Part shown: piece after piece, positions 20,986-31,179 of the stretch
How the letters are laid out: every line of letters begins with the position of its first letter
Position numbering within the stretch: position 1 is the first letter of the stretch
Origin: Paraphaeosphaeria minitans
Lineage: Eukaryota > Ascomycota > Dothideomycetes > Pleosporales > Didymosphaeriaceae
Length of the DNA: 64,000 nucleotides
Assembly: GCA_015832175.1 (NCBI GenBank)
Contig: WJXW01000005.1
Location: 1,612,001-1,676,000 of the forward strand
Reading direction: 5' to 3'
The notes under the pieces: model-generated
Database searches by the model: none
What the model saw: the letters and a program-made list of their open reading frames with translations, nothing else
What the model was told of the DNA's origin: nothing
Program-made: the position numbers and the translations under genes

Positions 20986-21498
20986 ATGCCTACTAATTAT
21001 AATAGTACAAAGTGTTATTACAACCTTATCTTTACTATTAAGAATTATAGTGCTATTATAGTATCTAAGTGCTTTTTCTATAAGGCGTATTCTTGTGTAT
21101 ATAAAGTTTATATTAGCTTAGAGAAGTGTAGTAAATATTAGAAATAAAAATTAAAGTGCGACGTGGCTATTACTTAAAATAAGTTCTTATAGTTAGTGTT
21201 TAAAAAGAAGAAATTAGAAGCGCAAATATTAAAGGCGTATAAAAAATAGAATACTATATTTAAGGCGCTATGTATAGCGCACATAAAAAAGGAGTAGTTA
21301 TTAAAATAGTTAGCGCAGAATAAAAAGCGCGCTAGAGAGGTATTTATAGTAAAAAGTGCTACGCTAATAGAGTTAGAGGAGGATCTAGTTTAGCCTACTT
21401 AGCCTATAGGTCCTACGGAGCTTAGTACGTCTATTTAGTTAGTAATAAACAATCTTCCCCTAGAGTTCTAGGACAACTCCGCGACTTTACCTTCCTAG
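20986..21498 (+). pseudogene. Antisense Cys-rich coiled-coil ORF, C-type copy 2 (best preserved of this type)
   Basis: Lies between the 3' LTR and the chromodomain of Gypsy-EF and runs opposite to pol. From an ATG at 20986 the frame holds for 170 codons with about ten TAA/TAG codons. An N-terminal cysteine cluster is visible (KCFFYKAYSCVY, then LEKCSKY and LKCDV). Two Tyr fit RIP-changed Cys, giving C-x2-C-x4-C plus a second C-x2-C-x6-C. A Lys/Glu-rich helical region follows (FKKKKLEAQILKAYKK, KKEQLLKQLAQNKKRA), then an acidic Pro/Thr-rich tail ending LPLEFQDNSATLPS. The layout suggests a small zinc-binding, coiled-coil protein. It is repeated in copies 14225-14736 and 49207-49725 and, with different DNA sequence, in 57289-57903 and 15750-16221. 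The start sits just past the polypurine tract, so transcription would have to initiate from the LTR or nearby. Function is unknown. Confidence 0.55.
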
Positions 21499-21529
21499 GT
21501 ATATTTATATTTCTAATAGAATTCTTTAA

Positions 21530-24500
21530 TTTTTTGCTAATAGTTTCCTAGATTGCTCTTTAGTTTCTAGGTGTTTTTACTATGTGGGTAACCTTTCTAT
21601 TTAATAAGGTATACGTTATTATACTAATCGCATTCTAAAATTCTTTTCACTTTAAATTTATTTTCTTCTTTAGTTCTATAGTAGAAGGCGGTTCTAACTA
21701 GTGTATTAGGGTCTGCTAATTATAGTAGTAATATATAGAATACTAGGTGTATCTTTGTATCTGGTGGTTGTTCTAACTTATAGTTTACTAGTAATATTTG
21801 TTTAGAAATGTAAAATAGTCTAACCTTAATATAATCTAGTTTCTTATGTTTCTTTTTCTAAGTTTAAAGGTTCTTTATAAGTAGATATACTTTATCCCCC
21901 TTCTTTAGCTAAGGTGCCATTTTTTATTTTTAGTTTTAGTATAAAATTAATTACTACTAAGCTTTCTTAAGATTCTCTTAGAGTTGTTAGTGTATTTTCT
22001 TTATGTTTTCTACTATATCTATAGCTTCTTTTACTTTAATTGTCGTAGGAAATTATTAATTAAAGAGATGTAGGTGTCTTCTATAGTTTATATAAAATAG
22101 TGTATGTCCTAATACTGCTAATACTTTGTTATTATAGGCTAAATATACTATAGGTAGTAGTAAAATCTAATTATGCTTCTAACTATTACAGTGAATGCGT
22201 AGGTACGTTTCTATAGTTTAGTTTATACGTTTTATCTATCTGTCTATTTATAGATAGTAAGCTGTTAATAGCTTTTGTTTTATTCTAAGTAAGGCTATAA
22301 GCGTTATCTAGTAATTTAATATAAAGAGCTTATCTCTGTTGCTAATAATTATTTTTAGGATTCTGTAATATCTAATTACTTAGTCTAGGATAAGAAAAGC
22401 GAGTTCTTTTACTATTATTTTTTTAAGGCATAGAATAAGCTTAATATACTTAGTTAGTTAGTAGACTATTACTAGTATACTGTTATATTTAATTCCTATT
22501 ATTGGATTCTTAGAGTTTAGAATTCCTATAATAAAATCTATAGTAATGTCTTCCTATAGTGCTCTTAGTATTCTAATTACTTATATTTCTTTATATTTAA
22601 GATGTGTACTGTGTTAGTTTCTCTAGTATTCTATATATTTATAGATGTAAGTTATTATAGCTTTCTTAATTCCTTTAAAAGTGTAATTCCTTTAGATAAG
22701 TTCTATTATCTTCGTGATGCCTAGGTGTCTATACATAGGATTATTATAGTATTATTAGATAATCTTAGTCTGTAGATGTTCAGGAACATTTTAGTTAATT
22801 ACTAAAAGTTAGTTAAGTTCTATTATTAGTTCTAGAGATCTATCTTTGGCTTTGCGAAGGATTATAGAGAAGGTTTTTACCTTTTCTTTTACTAGATTAC
22901 TTTGTTAGCTAAGAGCGTCTACTCTACCAATTTCTTTTCTAGCTATATAGATAATTTTAAACTTATACTGCCTAGTAATTTGCGACTATTTTTGTTCTTG
23001 TGGCGTAAGTTCTTTTGTTATTGTAAACTTTAGAAGGTTTTTATAATCTATATAGATTTCTAGCGTTAAGTAACTAAGTGCGTAAATTCTCTAGTACTTT
23101 AATGCTTTAATAATAGGGTAGAGTTCTTAATTATATATGTTGTATTATATTTTAGCGTTACTAAATTTATATAAGTAATAGGTAATTAGGTGCTATTTAC
23201 TATTACGTTTTTATTTAGCGTAGGCGCCTAGCGTAAGATCGCTAGCGTCTGTTTTAAAGCGTAGTAGTTTATTACTTCTAAAATAAATAAGGATAGATTT
23301 TATAATATATACTGTCTTAAGGAGTTAGAATAATGTTCTACACTTATTTATCTATTTAAAGGGTACGTTCTTCTTTATAAGATTTATTAAAGGTATTATA
23401 ACCTTTACGTAATTATAGATGAATTATTAGTTAAATAAATAGAATCCTAAGAATTCTTAGATATTCTTGGCTATCTTTAGTATTAGCTAGTTCTTAATAT
23501 ATTTAACTTTACTTTGTGCTATCTTAATTCCTTCTTTAGTAATAATATATCCTAGGAATTTAAGTTATTTAACGTTAAACTTATATTTCTTAAGTTTAAT
23601 ACGAAGGTATGCTTTATCTAGTGCTTCTAGTACTATCTATACATACTTAGTGTAGTCTAATTTATTTTAAAAAAAGACAAGGATATTATCTATATACGCG
23701 ATAATAAATATGTCTAGATATTCAAAAAGTACGTTATTAATAAGTGCTATAAAAGCTACTAGTGTATTTGTAAGTCTAAATAGTATAACCTTATATTTAA
23801 ATAGTCTATAGCGTAATTAAAACGCTGTCTTCTATTCCTTACCCTTTTTAATTTATATAAGGTAGTAACCGTCTCTTAGATCTATTATTATAAATATCTT
23901 AGCTTAAGATAGTTAATCTTATAACTCTGTAATATTTAGTAGTAGATATTAGTTCTTTATTATTATATTATTAAGTTATTAGTAGTTAACGTATAGTCTA
24001 TCTAATCTATTCTTTTTCTTAACAAATATAAAAGGGCTTACTACTAGTAACTTTAATAGTTGTATATATCCTTTCTTAAGGTTTATCTTAATAAAATCAC
24101 GTTCTTTAAGGAGTTCTTCTCCTGTCTTACTATATAGTAGTCTAAAGGGTAGTGTCTTCCCTTTTTCTAGGTCTATTATAAGATCCTAGGGTTAATATTT
24201 AGGTAAGTTTGCTTTTCCTTTCTTTTCTGTAAATATATATGTCTATTTCCTGTACTCTCTTAGTAAGGTAAGGGGTGTACTATTGTCCTCTTTCTTACGC
24301 TTCTTAACCTAGTGGTTCATACTAGCGTCTACTAAGGTATACTTCTGTTTTTTAACTATCTATTATAGTATTATGTTGTTAATAACTCTCTTATCTACTA
24401 TTACTTTTAGTTAATGCGTAGGCTTTATTTATAATACATAATTATAGCGTTTAAATAATATTTTCTTTATACCCTAGTTAATCTGCAGGTTGTGTATTAT

Positions 24501-24990
24501 TAACTAAAGTAATCCTAAGACTAACTTATACTTAGATCCTAGTAAGATATCTAAGGTAAGCTCCTCTCTATGTCCTTAGACTATTATTATAGTTATAACC
24601 TCCTAGTATATCCAAGGTGTCTTAGGCATTAGGGATCTATTTGCGATATAAATAATATAGGGTACTTTTTTCTCTAATATTATAAGTCCTACTTATCTTA
24701 CTATTTAATAAGATATAAAGTTCTTTCCTACTTTTAAGTCTATAAAAGCTTAAGCCTATATTTCTTTAAGCTATACTAGTAGCTTAACTAATACTATACT
24801 TACTATAGTATTTCATTTAATAAAGGCGTTTTCTCTTCTACGTTTAGGCCTAAAAAAGACATCTATTTATATAGATTGTAATTAAGTTTAGGTGCCTAGT
24901 ATACATCTTTAAGTATCTACTTCTGTTGTTATTCTTAAGTATGTCGCTTATATAGATCGTCTTCTTCTTCCTATAAGGATATTCTACTAT
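21530..24990 (-). pseudogene. Gypsy-EF pol remnant
   Basis: Reading right to left: protease near 24740, RT about 24150-23500, RNase H about 23270-23060, integrase about 22830-22000 and a chromodomain at about 21740-21590. It aligns with Gypsy-G base by base apart from transitions. The RT catalytic box near 23690 reads YIDN (AYIDNI), the RIP form of YMDD. Dozens of TAA/TAG codons interrupt the frame. Confidence 0.82.
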
Positions 24991-24999
24991 TTTTCCTTC

Positions 25000-26690
25000 T
25001 ATAGTCTTTACTATTCATGTGTACTAGTTAGATTAGTAGTTCTATTATTACTTCTTACGTAAGGCAGTTTGTAAAGCTGTCTAAATATTTAGCCATATAG
25101 TAGTATTTATAGTCTTAGTTTAGATATGTGTACTAGTATAGTTATATAATCTCTATTAATAAGTATATTACACTATTTATTACCCTTTAGCGTAAGGTAA
25201 AGGAAGTATTTTTCTTATTATTTATCCTAGAGGTGTTGGTTATAAGCTATAATAGAGTAGTCTATTTATATCTATCTACAGCGTAGGTTTCTTCTAGGTT
25301 ATTTTTTATTCTCCTCTTTCTTTACCTTATACTGTGCGTATATTAGTTCTTCGCAATACGTCTATATACAGAATTAGTGTGTAGGATTTTAGTAGTCTAG
25401 GTAGTACTTTAGTACGTAGTCTGATTCCTTATTTTTATAGGGTTGTATCCCTTTTGGTGCCTAGTAGGATTCTATATAGTCCTAAATATTTAGTTTATAC
25501 TTAGGTAATATAGGGTTGTCTTCTTCCTAACTACTTTATAGGTAAGAAGTAGGAGATCTTAGTATCTCTTCTACGTCTTCTACGTTATAGTATATATTAG
25601 AGTTATCTTCTAGATCTTTATATAATTATAAGTTAGGTAAATCTAACTACTTACTTTATTCTAGTGTAACGCGTTAGTAACTAAATAGTGTTATAATAAC
25701 TTCTTATTCCTTATTAGGTTCTTAGTCCTTAATAGTTAGTATATTTAACTTAGTTTAATAGACTTTATTCTTTAATCTATAGTTTCTAGCTATGTAGTCT
25801 AGTTTGCTATATGTAAAGCATTTATAGGTTTTAGTTGTTAGTTATTAACTTCTATTAGAAACGCGTATATTAGGCTACTTAGGGCCTATCCTTCCTCTTT
25901 TTCCTTTATTTATATAGTTAAACTAGATATCTTCTATTAGTTTGTATCTTTAGTAGTTCCTTAGTTATTATTTTTAGATAACTCTAATAAGGTTTTTATA
26001 AATCACTTTTACTAGTTATCTAAAGTTTATTACTTTAGAGTTTTAGTAGAGCTCTTATTATAGTAAGAACTATTCTCTATTAATTCTAATAGTTTCTTTA
26101 TATAGTTCTTTAAGGTTAGTAATTCGCGCACTACTATATAAGAGTTCCTAACGTAGTTTCTATTTAAGTTCTTGTTTATATATATCCTAAAGAGATTTAT
26201 TATTCTAGTTAAGTTATACAGCGTACCTGCAAAACTTAACTATATACTTAGCTACTAATTGCTTCTAAGTTATAGTTTAAATCTTTACTTTTGTAATAAA
26301 GTCCTTATTAGTAATTCTAAAGAGTTGTTTAAGGCATTTCTTAAAGTTATTATAATCCTTAATAATGTTAACTATATTAGCGTGCTTATTTGCGTAATTA
26401 TTATTATTATTATTATTATAGTCTATTCCTAGGTACTTTTTAAGGTAGGGATAGATCTATAATCTTATGTCTCCTCGTATATATATTACTATAAAGATAA
26501 GCTTTTTTTTATCTTTAAGGGGTTTGTCTAAGTTAAAGAAGTAGAGGTCTAACTAGAGAATCTAGACGTTAGTTTAAAATTGTTTACTAAAGTAGAGATT
26601 AGGTTTATACACCTTACTGCTATCCTTTATAGGAGTAATCTTAGCGACACCTAAAGCTATAAAAGAGGTAGGAGTTTATAAAGTACTTAT
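25000..26690 (-). pseudogene. Gypsy-EF gag remnant
   Basis: Minus-strand counterpart of AB gag (9050-10850). The zinc-knuckle trace lies at about 25780-25830 and the N-terminal region just inside the 5' LTR at about 26640. A microsatellite of ATT/AAT units (26395-26420) corresponds to one in AB at about 9285-9310, so it predates the split of these copies. Confidence 0.7.
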
Positions 26691-26707
26691 ATTAAGGGTG
26701 TTTAAGA

Positions 26708-27117
26708 TATTAAATCTAAAAGGATAGCTAGTCCTAAAGGGTTAAGGTTAGTTCTTAGGCAGGAGTACTTACAGAAGGTAGAAAGTCTTATTAATATAAT
26801 AGTATCTTGCGAAGTGTAATGAGTTAACAATTTAGTCTGCTAGAATCTAAATAATAGATTAATAAATAGATTAAATATAAGTATAAAGGTTTATACTTGC
26901 GTTCCTATATACTTTAAGCGATTAGTAGACTAATCACTCTAATTAAACTAATTAAGCACTAATTAGTTACTTAGTATATTAAGTGCTTAGTCTAATTAGT
27001 TATCTTAGCGCTCTAATTACACTAATTAGGTTATGGAACCTCTTATGCTGTGCCACTCGAACAACGAACGTAGATACATATAAAGATCCCAAGAGGCCTA
27101 GCCTTTAGATTTTAACA
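26708..27117 (-). repeat. 5' LTR (F-type) of Gypsy-EF
   Basis: 410 bp, TATTAAATCT...AGATTTTAACA on the + strand. The U3 portion is built of CTAATTA/TAATTAG and TTAAGTGCTTAG palindromes, the same as both LTRs of Gypsy-G and unlike LTR E. Confidence 0.85.
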
Positions 27118-28440
27118 CTCTACACTACACATATCCTTTTATAGATTTGCCGCTTTTAAAGGAATTAATAGGTAGGTTAAGTACATAACTACACTAAGCG
27201 TAACAAACTACTACATATTAGCCAGCTATTAGTTGTAGACTTATTAAAGGGTAGTAGGTAAAAAAAAGTTACTAAAGCGTTTAAAAAGTAGTAAGTACAA
27301 AAAAACTATGCGTAGAGTAATAGGATGTTAGAAAATTTTACTAGGTATTAATCTTACTATTAGGCCATTTTTATAGGCAAAGAGCTAGCTAATAGTTAAG
27401 AAGCGTAGAGTGTTTATAGCGCATATTTAGCATAAGTAAAAGTAAATATTATATAGCTATTTATATGCTATCGTCTATATAGTCCTAGAGGATAGGCAGG
27501 ATAACATTACCCTTAAGAATATTATACTAATTAACCTTATAGAGACGCTATTCTGCCTATTCCTAAAGCTTATAAACCTTATAGGCAAGAACTTCCTCCT
27601 AATCTAGATTATCTATATACTGTAGAAACTATTAATGCTATATAATAATAATTAAATAGTATTTAATAAATATAAGATACTAGGACCTTAACACTAGAGG
27701 AAGCAAAGTACTATCTCCTACTATCTTAGTATTTATTTATATAGGCACTATAATTACGTGCTAAAGTAGGAGATTTAATAGTCTATATAGAGGCAGTTTA
27801 GATGCGTTAGGTAAGGTAAAGGTAGGTAGGAAGGATGGCTAGAAATCTCTATATAGTATTAGCACTATAAGGCAACGCAATTTATAGACACTAACCTTAT
27901 TCTTATAAATATAGCAGCTACATCTTCACTTATAACAATTCTATATTATGTATAATAGGTGCCTTAGTGCTAGGGGGGTATTACTGTATTAAACTATTAT
28001 AATAGTGTTTATAGGTGTTATAGAGGTATTATCTGTGTTACTAGTAATAGATAAGGAAGAGAATAATAATAAAGATAGGGTATAAGCTATAGGTGCTAGT
28101 GAAAAAGGCAGTATTATGAAGGTAGAGGTATATTTTATTAAAAGTAGTAGAAAGGGAAGGGTGGTAAAGTTTTCTTAGTACTAGGTAGTAATAGTTAAGC
28201 CTACCTGTATATGCAAAAGAAAGCGGGCTGCATAGTAGTATAATTAGGTGTATCTACTTTAGAATTAGCAAAACGTTATTACGTTGGGTTTTAGGAGCCA
28301 AGTAGCGCTTATAAAAGTAGGCTTCTAGCGTAATTATAACGCCGTATTTCCGTCCTAATTAAGCCCTAAGTTTTCTCTAGTATACAAAGTTCTACTATAA
28401 GAAGTTTATTCTTCTCTCCTTACTACGTTCGTCTTCTATT
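27118..28440. other. RIP-mutated DNA of unknown origin
   Basis: 1.3 kb without LTR ends or a recognisable catalytic motif. On the + strand a frame with comparatively few stop codons (about 28000-28260) gives VIDKEENNNKDRVQAIGASE and KVEVYFIKSSRKGRVVKFS, which looks protein-like. There is no repeat partner in the window. It could be the flank of the EF insertion target or part of an unidentified element ending at R1. Confidence 0.4.
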
Positions 28441-29163
28441 ATAAGTAATAACATTACGCTTAGTTTTTAGTTATTATGTCACTTAATATTAAAAAGAGAA
28501 TTTATAGAATTAGAATACTATATTTAAATAGATAGAATTTACCTATTTAAGAAAGAGTGCAAAAGCACCAACTATTAACTTTATAACCTATTAGACTTTA
28601 TAGCCTATTAGAGTAAAGAAAACTGTAATCTATTTACTATAACTTATATACAAAGTATTAGGCCTATATTAGGCTAATAAGCTAGTAGAGGAACTATACT
28701 TTACGAAGGTATAGTTACTATCTATTATTTTAGCTATTAGGTAAATATACATAGCATCTTTAGCCTAAATAGTAACGCGTTTAGCATGAATATATACAAG
28801 GTTAACGCCTAATAGAACATTAGAAAACCTCTTAGAGGGACTAATATAATAGCTAATACTTACACTTAAACTAATTTACTATAATAGCCTTAGAAGCTCC
28901 TTATAAGGCTTTAAGAACTATAGACCTAAATTAATAAAGCTAAGTAAATATAGTGCAGTAGACCTTATAAATAAGTTACTAGAAGGGTAGTTTTAGGATA
29001 AGAAGGTTAGTAGAACGCTAGAAAAGACAAATCTCCTATAGAGCCCTTACTATATTCTATTAGCCTAATACCTATCTAATACTATATATGTGCACTTACT
29101 ACTAGGCTTATATTAGTATAGCTTTTTAACCTTGCTATTTTTACCTATACTTTACTTTCTAGT
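28441..29163. repeat. Unidentified repeat R1, copy 2, left part
   Basis: Homologous to 18341-19070. It ends with CTAGT, the TSD of Copia-1, and continues at 36406 with a second CTAGT and the expected R1 sequence (ACTAGTA.GAACCTTCTTTACAAAGGT). Confidence 0.7.
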
Positions 29164-29358
29164 TGTTGTGGTAAAAAGGGCTCGAACTATTACAGGATAT
29201 TCAGGAGCAGAGTTGTAAAGAATACAAATAGCTAATTATAGGAAAGGATGCCAAAAGGGCAGACTATATATAAAAGAAACGAGCCTCTTAGTAAGAATCC
29301 TGTGATTTGAATTAGTGGATCTAGAAAGAATTACGGAAGTAAGTGTTTTACTTTAATA
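29164..29358 (-). repeat. 3' LTR of Copia-1
   Basis: 195 bp, TGTTGTGGTAAAAAGG...TTTTACTTTAATA (RIP of TTTAACA). Same length and near-identical to the LTRs at 36211 and 42804. Confidence 0.9.
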
Positions 29359-29771
29359 TACCCCCTAGGTGATCGCTTAAAGCAGATCACCTATTCTAAG
29401 AAGTAATCTATAATTGTTTAAATTCTTCCTAATCTTAAGAACAGCAATTCTATCACCCCCCACTTATTATAATAGCAAAACAATTACTGTTTATCTTTTA
29501 AATCACAAATCCTATTGTGAATCGTGTCCAGAATCTCTTCTTCTAGTGGGTTAGGAGCTTATAAGCGTGGCATAAAGGCCTAGAGCGTAAACACTTTTAT
29601 TCTACTACTCTTTTTGCTTACTTCCTATTAACTGTGAGGTAATTTCCCCGCTCTTACTAGCTAGTAAGTATAATAGGCAGGCGCGTTTTAATTAGAAAGG
29701 AGCAGTAGTAAGAGAAATAAGTAGTAAGGAAGGAGCGTATTTAGCGCTTAATAATTAGATAGGTAGTAGAG

Positions 29772-30890
29772 TATATAAGCCCTTTACTAGCGCTTAATTT
29801 TCTTTCTTTAATCCTTTACTTTTAACGCTTTAACCTCCTATCTAATTTAAGTCTACTAGTTTAAGCCTTTAAATCCTACTACCTTATAGTAGGTTGTCTT
29901 CTTCTAATTATTACCTTACGCTTTTTCTATTATTTAGGGCTTTGCTAACTCTTTTAGATATCTAATAATCTAGCTAAAGCACGTATAATAAAGGCTGCAA
30001 AAGCTGCTAAACAAAGCTTCTAATCCTTTTACTAAGATTCTCCTACTCTACTAGCTCCTCTTACTCTAGCTCTAGGCCCCTAGTAATTGCTTAGTGCTCT
30101 TAGACAAGTAAGCTACTTAGGCTACTTAAAGGGAGCTCTAGTAAGAAAGAGTAATAGATGCTGCTATAATAACGCTTTAAGCTTAGGTAGGCGCTACTAT
30201 ACCTATTTTACCTACTCTTATACTACTATATATAAGGTTATTTTATTACTTTAGCTAATTTCGCTAATTGTTCCTATAGCTAGCCGCATATTTAGACTCT
30301 AGCTATAGATTTTATCTACTATTAACTATTAGAGGGTGCTAATATAAGCTTTTATTTTAAGATTCTTTCTAGGTTTAGCTAATACTTTTTATAGGAGAGG
30401 CTAATTACTAAGCTACATAAGAGGGTTAAAGTAGCTTTATAAGCTCTTCTTTTTACTAGTAGTTAGGAGGAGTAAGCTTAGTATGTAGCTACTATCCTAC
30501 TCCCTCCTTTTTAGCTAATCCTTAGTAGAGGATAAGGTAATTACTCTCCTACTCTACCTATTAAAGAGTAGCGTAGTCGCAGCTAATACTCTAATTAAAA
30601 TAGCTAGATAAGTAGCCTATTAGCTCTAAAGTAGGGTAGAAGCTAGGTAAGTGCTTCTTCTCCTGCTAATTAAAAGAGGAGAGGCTAGGGTAAGCTATTA
30701 CCTACTACTAATTAAAGGAGAGGTAGAGGAGGTAGATAGGGTAAAGAATTACCTACTATAAAAAGGAGGAGAGGAGAAGAATAGGGAGAATCTCCTACTA
30801 CTAATTATAGGGGAGATTCTCGCACCCCTATAATTAAGTAGAGGAGGAACAAGGTCTATATACTTATAGATAAGCTCTTTAATCTCCTCT
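29772..30890 (+). pseudogene. Candidate antisense ORF in the 3' region of Copia-1
   Basis: Between RNase H and the 3' LTR, on the strand opposite to pol. A TATATAA (29772-29778) is followed by a CT-rich leader, then a frame from about 29937 that holds for roughly 300 codons if TAA/TAG are read as Gln. It contains stretches such as NNLAKARIIKAAKAAKQSF and SALRQVSYLGYLKGAPVRKS, and a basic Gly/Arg/Gln-rich C-terminal part (KRRGQGKLLPTTNQRRGRGG). Copia-2 has the same arrangement (43487-44610). No family was recognised. In TpA-rich DNA, frames without TGA arise easily, so this remains tentative. A pyrimidine run at about 30916-30951 follows. Confidence 0.35.
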
Positions 30891-31179
30891 TCCTCTAATT
30901 CCTATTCTCCTTCTAATTTTTTTTTTTTTTCTTTTTCTTTTCTTATTTCTTAGCTCTAAATTAATAATTCTAGGTAGTTAATAGATTATTTCTCTACTTA
31001 CCTACTCTTATTCTGTAATTATTATGCTCGTATCTTATAGATTTAATAGCCTTTTAAATCTATTAAACTGCTAATAAGTAAGAGCCTTTATAAGGCCATC
31101 TGCTAGCATTTTACTAGTTAGAAGATATTCTACTTAAAATAATCCTTTCGCATGCTCTTACTGTAACTATATATTCTAA

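Larger units (their letters stand above)
20537..27117 (-). mobile_element. Gypsy-EF LTR retrotransposon (chromovirus), minus strand, recombinant LTRs
   Basis: A full-length element with 3' LTR on the left (20537-20948) and 5' LTR on the right (26708-27117); gag and pol run right to left. The two LTRs share R-U5 but have different U3: C-type palindromes on the left, F-type CTAATTA/TTAATTAG palindromes on the right. The flanking 5-mers also differ (AAGAG left, CTCTA right). It therefore looks like a recombinant between a C-type and an F-type element, not a simple insertion. Confidence 0.78.
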
